A stretch of 64,000 nucleotides of DNA from an uncultured Eubacteriales bacterium (GTDB lineage Bacteria; Bacillota; Clostridia; Oscillospirales; Acutalibacteraceae): NCBI GenBank assembly GCA_934729465.1, contig CAKVEP010000009.1:1-64000 (forward strand), in the 5' to 3' direction. The translations under genes and the position numbers were made by a program. The notes beneath the pieces were generated by a model. It saw nothing but the letters and a program-made list of their open reading frames with translations, did no database searches and was not told the DNA's origin. This document shows positions 60,662 through 64,000 of the stretch, piece by piece (within the stretch, counting starts at the first letter, position 1; each line of letters opens with the position of its first letter).

Positions 60662-60759
60662 TTAAACTAAACAAAAACTTTACTTAAAAAGTATAGAAAA
60701 CAATAATTAATTGTGCTATACTCTATTAATGTTACAATTTATTGAGAGGATTGAGTTAG

Positions 60760-62043
60760 ATGAATTTAAAATCGTCAAAAAAAGTAGATGTGAATAAGTA
60801 TGAACTTGAGGTGGAAATCAGCGCTGAGGATTTTAACAAAGAATTATCAAGTATTTACCAAAGAAACATTAAAAAAATAGTGGTTCCGGGTTTTAGAAAG
60901 GGTAAGGCTCCAAAGGCTTTTGTTGAGAAATATTACGGGGAAAACGTTTTCTTTGAAGACGCTTTAAATAATTTGTATCCTGATGCTATAGAAAAGGCTG
61001 TTGAAGAGGCAAAGCTAGACATAGTTGAAGACAAAATAGATTTAGAAGTAGAAAAAATGAGCAAGGAAGATGGAGTTGTATTCAAAGCTAAAATCACTGT
61101 TATGCCTGAGGTTGAAATAGATAATTACAAGGGTATCGAAGTTTCTAAAAAAGAAGTTAAGGTTGAAGACGAAGACGTTGAAAAAGAATTAAAAAGTGTT
61201 CAAGAACGTAACGGAAGATTAGTAACGGTAAGCGACAGGGCTGCTCAATTGGGAGATTCTGTTGTTATCGATTTTGAGGGCTTCATGGACGGTAAGGCTT
61301 TTGAAGGCGGTAAGGGCGACAACTTTACTCTTGAATTAGGAAAAAAACAATTTATAGAGGGCTTTGAAGACCAAATAGTTGGTCACAACGCTGGGGAAGA
61401 ATTTGAAATAAACGTAAAATTCCCAGAGGATTACCATGCTAAAAATTACGCAGGAAAAGACGCAACATTTAAAATAAAACTTCATGAAATAAAAATGCAT
61501 GAACTTCCGGAGCTTGACGATGAATTTGTTAAAGACGTTAGTGAATTCGACACTCTTGATGAATACAAAAAAGATATAAAAGCTAAGCTCTTGGAAAGAA
61601 AAGAGAAACAAGCCAAAGACGAAAAAGAAGGCGAAATGATAGAAAAATTAATATCATTGGTTAAAGCTGAAATTCCTGAGGCTCTTATAAAGAATAAATT
61701 ACGTGATTTAGTTCGTGATTTCGATTATCGTATGCAATCTCAGGGCTTGAAGTTAGCTGACTACTTAAAATACACCGGCTCTAAGATGGAAGATTTGGAA
61801 AACAATTTTAGACCTCAAGCAGAAAGTCAAGTTAAGCTTCAACTAGCTCTTAAGAAGATAGCTGAGATTGAGAACTTAATTCCGACAGAAGAAGACATTG
61901 AAAAAGAGTATAATAAAATATCGGAATTTTACAAAATGGAATTAGATAAAGTAAAAAATATAGTTCCGGTGAAGGATGTGGAAAAAGACATTTTGTCTAA
62001 TAAAGCGCTAGAAATCGTAAGAGAAAACAGCGTTGAAAAATAA
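60760..62043 (+). CDS. tig: Trigger factor
   Basis: This ribosome-bound chaperone and prolyl isomerase has 427 residues. The N-terminal ribosome-binding domain carries the signature VPGFRKGKAPKAFVEKYYG (about 44-62). The FKBP-type isomerase domain lies at about 160-245 (LGDSVVIDFEGFMDGKAFEG). The C-terminal chaperone arms fill about 250-427. A long Glu/Lys-rich composition is normal. GAGAGGATTGAG precedes the ATG. It leads the tig-clpP-clpX run. Confidence 0.97.
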   Translation: MNLKSSKKVDVNKYELEVEISAEDFNKELSSIYQRNIKKIVVPGFRKGKAPKAFVEKYYGENVFFEDALNNLYPDAIEKAVEEAKLDIVEDKIDLEVEKMSKEDGVVFKAKITVMPEVEIDNYKGIEVSKKEVKVEDEDVEKELKSVQERNGRLVTVSDRAAQLGDSVVIDFEGFMDGKAFEGGKGDNFTLELGKKQFIEGFEDQIVGHNAGEEFEINVKFPEDYHAKNYAGKDATFKIKLHEIKMHELPELDDEFVKDVSEFDTLDEYKKDIKAKLLERKEKQAKDEKEGEMIEKLISLVKAEIPEALIKNKLRDLVRDFDYRMQSQGLKLADYLKYTGSKMEDLENNFRPQAESQVKLQLALKKIAEIENLIPTEEDIEKEYNKISEFYKMELDKVKNIVPVKDVEKDILSNKALEIVRENSVEK

Positions 62044-62109
62044 TTGTATAATATGCAAAAAATGGTAAAAGCTATAAAACAGAAATAAATTAAAGCGGGG
62101 GTGTCTTAA

Positions 62110-62691
62110 ATGGCATTAGTGCCTTACGTTGTTGAACAGACCAACAGAGGAGAAAGGTCATACGACATATTTTCAAGACTTTTAAATGATAGAATTGTTA
62201 TGCTTCATGATGAAGTAAACGATTCAACGGCTAGTATAGTAGTGGCGCAGCTTTTGTATTTAGAGGGGCAAGACTCTTCTAAAGACATAAGTTTGTATAT
62301 AAATAGTCCGGGTGGCTCTGTGACTGCCGGGATGGCTATATATGATACAATGCAATATTTAAAATGTGATGTGTCCACAATATGTATGGGCTTGGCAGCG
62401 AGTATGGGAGCGTTCTTGCTTGCTGCGGGGGCAAAGGGCAAGAGGTACTCTTTACCTAACAGCGACATAATGATTCATCAGCCTCTCGGTGGAGCAAAGG
62501 GTCAGGCTACCGATGTGATGATTCATGCTAATCACATTGTAAGAACAAAGAAAAAGCTTAATCAAATCCTTTCGGATAGGACGGGGCAACCTTTAGAAGT
62601 TATCGAGAGAGACACTGACAGAGATAACTTTATGAGTGCAGAAGAAGCGTGTTCTTACGGCTTGATAGACAAGGTTATGTATAAACGATAG
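62110..62691 (+). CDS. clpP: ATP-dependent Clp protease proteolytic subunit
   Basis: The 193-residue serine peptidase forms the 14-mer Clp chamber. The nucleophile Ser (about 98) is in [14 protein letters not shown] and the His (about 123) in [17 protein letters not shown]. The Asp follows in the later helix region ([14 protein letters not shown]). The N-terminal axial loop is [21 protein letters not shown]. It acts with ClpX encoded 19 bases downstream. Confidence 0.98.
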   Translation: MALVPYVVEQTNRGERSYDIFSRLLNDRIVMLHDEVNDSTASIVVAQLLYLEGQDSSKDISLYINSPGGSVTAGMAIYDTMQYLKCDVSTICMGLAASMGAFLLAAGAKGKRYSLPNSDIMIHQPLGGAKGQATDVMIHANHIVRTKKKLNQILSDRTGQPLEVIERDTDRDNFMSAEEACSYGLIDKVMYKR

Positions 62692-62710
62692 GATACGGTG
62701 ATTTATAGCT

Positions 62711-64000
62711 ATGGACAGAAATATTAACGACAGAGATTTATGTTGTTCCTTTTGCGGAAAGCCGCAGGACCAAGCAAAAAAACTCGTTGCAGGACCAGGA
62801 GTATGTATTTGCGATGAATGCATAGAATTGTGCGTATCTATATTAAAGGAAGAGCTGGAAGATTCGGAAAAAACCGAAGGCGTAAAAAAAGAAGGCGTCA
62901 AAAACAAGGTTTTACCTAAGCCTCACGAAATAAAAGCAAAGTTAGATGAATATGTAATTGGGCAGGACGACGCTAAAATTGCAATGTCTGTTGCGGTGTA
63001 TAACCACTATAAACGTATATATTTCGGGAGCGATGAAGACGTTGAGCTAACAAAAAGTAACGTCCTTTTAATGGGACCAACCGGTGTTGGCAAGACGCTT
63101 CTTGCTCAAACTCTTGCTAAGATGCTTGATGTACCGTTTGCTATAGCAGACGCAACAACACTAACAGAGGCGGGGTACGTTGGAGAAGATGTTGAAAATA
63201 TTCTTTTAAGACTAATTCAAGCGGCTGACTTTGATGTGGAGAAGGCAGAACACGGAATTATATATGTTGATGAGATAGACAAAATTTCAAGAAAATCCGA
63301 AAACGCTTCTATAACAAGGGACGTTAGCGGAGAAGGAGTACAGCAAGCGCTTCTAAAGATTTTGGAGGGTACAGTTTCAAACGTTCCACCAAAAGGAGGA
63401 AGAAAGCATCCTCAGCAGGAATTTATTCAAATCGACACTTCTAATATACTGTTTATATGCGGTGGAGCATTTGACGGTCTTGAAAAAATTATAGAGAGAA
63501 GAGTTGGCTCTTCGTCATTGGGATTCGGGGCGAAGGTAATGAGTCGAAAGGAACTCGACACAACCGATTGGATGAAAGAAGTAGTTCCGCAGGATTTAGT
63601 GAAATTCGGTCTTATTCCGGAGCTTGTTGGTAGACTTCCTGTTATAACTTATCTTAACGGGTTAGACGAAAAAGCTCTTGTTCGCATACTCAAAGAACCT
63701 AAAAATTCATTGGTAAAGCAATATAAAAAATTGTTTTCTCTTGACAAAGTCGACCTTGAATTTGAAGATTCAGCGCTAAGCGCAATAGCTAAAAAGGCTA
63801 TTGAACGTCACACAGGCGCAAGAGGTTTGAGGGCTATAATCGAAGAAATACTTCAAGAGATAATGTTTGACGTGCCGTCGGACCACACTATCGACAAGGT
63901 TATTATAGACGAAGACGTTGTTGAAGGAAAAAGTAAACCGAAATTTTTGTTTGACGAAACAAGAGAACCGGTTGTTATATCTATAGAGGGAAAGAGCTTT
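62711..64000 (+). CDS. clpX: ClpX ATPase (3' end outside window)
   Basis: AAA+ unfoldase for ClpP. 430 codons are visible and the frame is still open at the window edge; family length is about 420-440, so little is missing. The N-terminal C4 zinc domain is CSFCGKPQ and CICDEC (about 12-38). Walker A is GPTGVGKT (about 119), the pore loop GYVGED, Walker [11 protein letters not shown], and sensor 2 [11 protein letters not shown]. The insert [19 protein letters not shown] and an IGF-like loop are in place. GGTGA precedes the ATG. Confidence 0.97.
   Translation, partial: MDRNINDRDLCCSFCGKPQDQAKKLVAGPGVCICDECIELCVSILKEELEDSEKTEGVKKEGVKNKVLPKPHEIKAKLDEYVIGQDDAKIAMSVAVYNHYKRIYFGSDEDVELTKSNVLLMGPTGVGKTLLAQTLAKMLDVPFAIADATTLTEAGYVGEDVENILLRLIQAADFDVEKAEHGIIYVDEIDKISRKSENASITRDVSGEGVQQALLKILEGTVSNVPPKGGRKHPQQEFIQIDTSNILFICGGAFDGLEKIIERRVGSSSLGFGAKVMSRKELDTTDWMKEVVPQDLVKFGLIPELVGRLPVITYLNGLDEKALVRILKEPKNSLVKQYKKLFSLDKVDLEFEDSALSAIAKKAIERHTGARGLRAIIEEILQEIMFDVPSDHTIDKVIIDEDVVEGKSKPKFLFDETREPVVISIEGKSF

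Overview
The window is AT-rich chromosomal DNA from a Gram-positive anaerobe, most likely a spore-forming member of the class Clostridia. This rests on Shine-Dalgarno-led genes with many TTG/GTG starts, consensus TTGACA/TATAAT promoters, a GerA-family germination protein, a DUF421/DUF4363 pair, pyruvate:ferredoxin oxidoreductase, eukaryote/archaeal-type prolyl-tRNA synthetase, M42 peptidases, and the gene orders rsmH-ftsL-PBP-mraY-ftsW-murG-murA-ftsQ-ftsZ, rplS-lepB-rbgA-rnhB-yraN and tig-clpP-clpX.

Left part (1-22.6 kb). The window opens inside a double-glycine leader peptide gene, followed by a DegV protein, a secreted orphan with relic copies upstream and an apparent frameshift, and a Dus enzyme. 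At 3916 lies initiator tRNA-fMet, whose 3' part is repeated 5,764 bp downstream. Between the repeats is a compact integrative element (integrase, Cro/CI-type repressor, Xis-like, replication-initiator-like and small-terminase-like proteins, plus a lipoprotein/XRE cargo pair). Beyond it are an orphan 5S rRNA, a cysteine-repeat protein, alr, proS, a CorC-type transporter, tmcAL, folC, tRNA-Ala(GGC), a soluble GerA-like protein, an anti-sigma/STAS pair and spore-associated membrane proteins.

Middle (22.8-47.1 kb). A short glycan locus (phosphoglycosyl transferase, DegT aminotransferase, O-antigen-ligase-like protein) leads to nadE and nifJ. Two secreted proteins follow, one an M16C metallopeptidase. 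The division and cell-wall cluster then runs from rsmH to ftsZ. It lacks mraZ, murE, murF, murC and murD; murD lies 3.5 kb beyond ftsZ on the other strand.

Right part (47.1-64 kb). A leftward block holds a YnbB-like PLP enzyme, two tandem M42 peptidases, murD and a secreted G5/3D-domain protein. Divergent from it, a perfect consensus promoter drives three consecutive small genes encoding double-glycine leaders joined to zinc-ribbon-like cysteine cores. Next come the L19 leader and rplS, three tandem signal peptidase I paralogues where one is usual, rbgA, rnhB, yraN, a dipeptidase, a phosphoesterase, tig, clpP and clpX (cut by the window edge). The most novel-looking items are the double-glycine zinc-ribbon peptide operon and the tRNA-fMet element. 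All functional statements are read from sequence by eye; no database search was possible.
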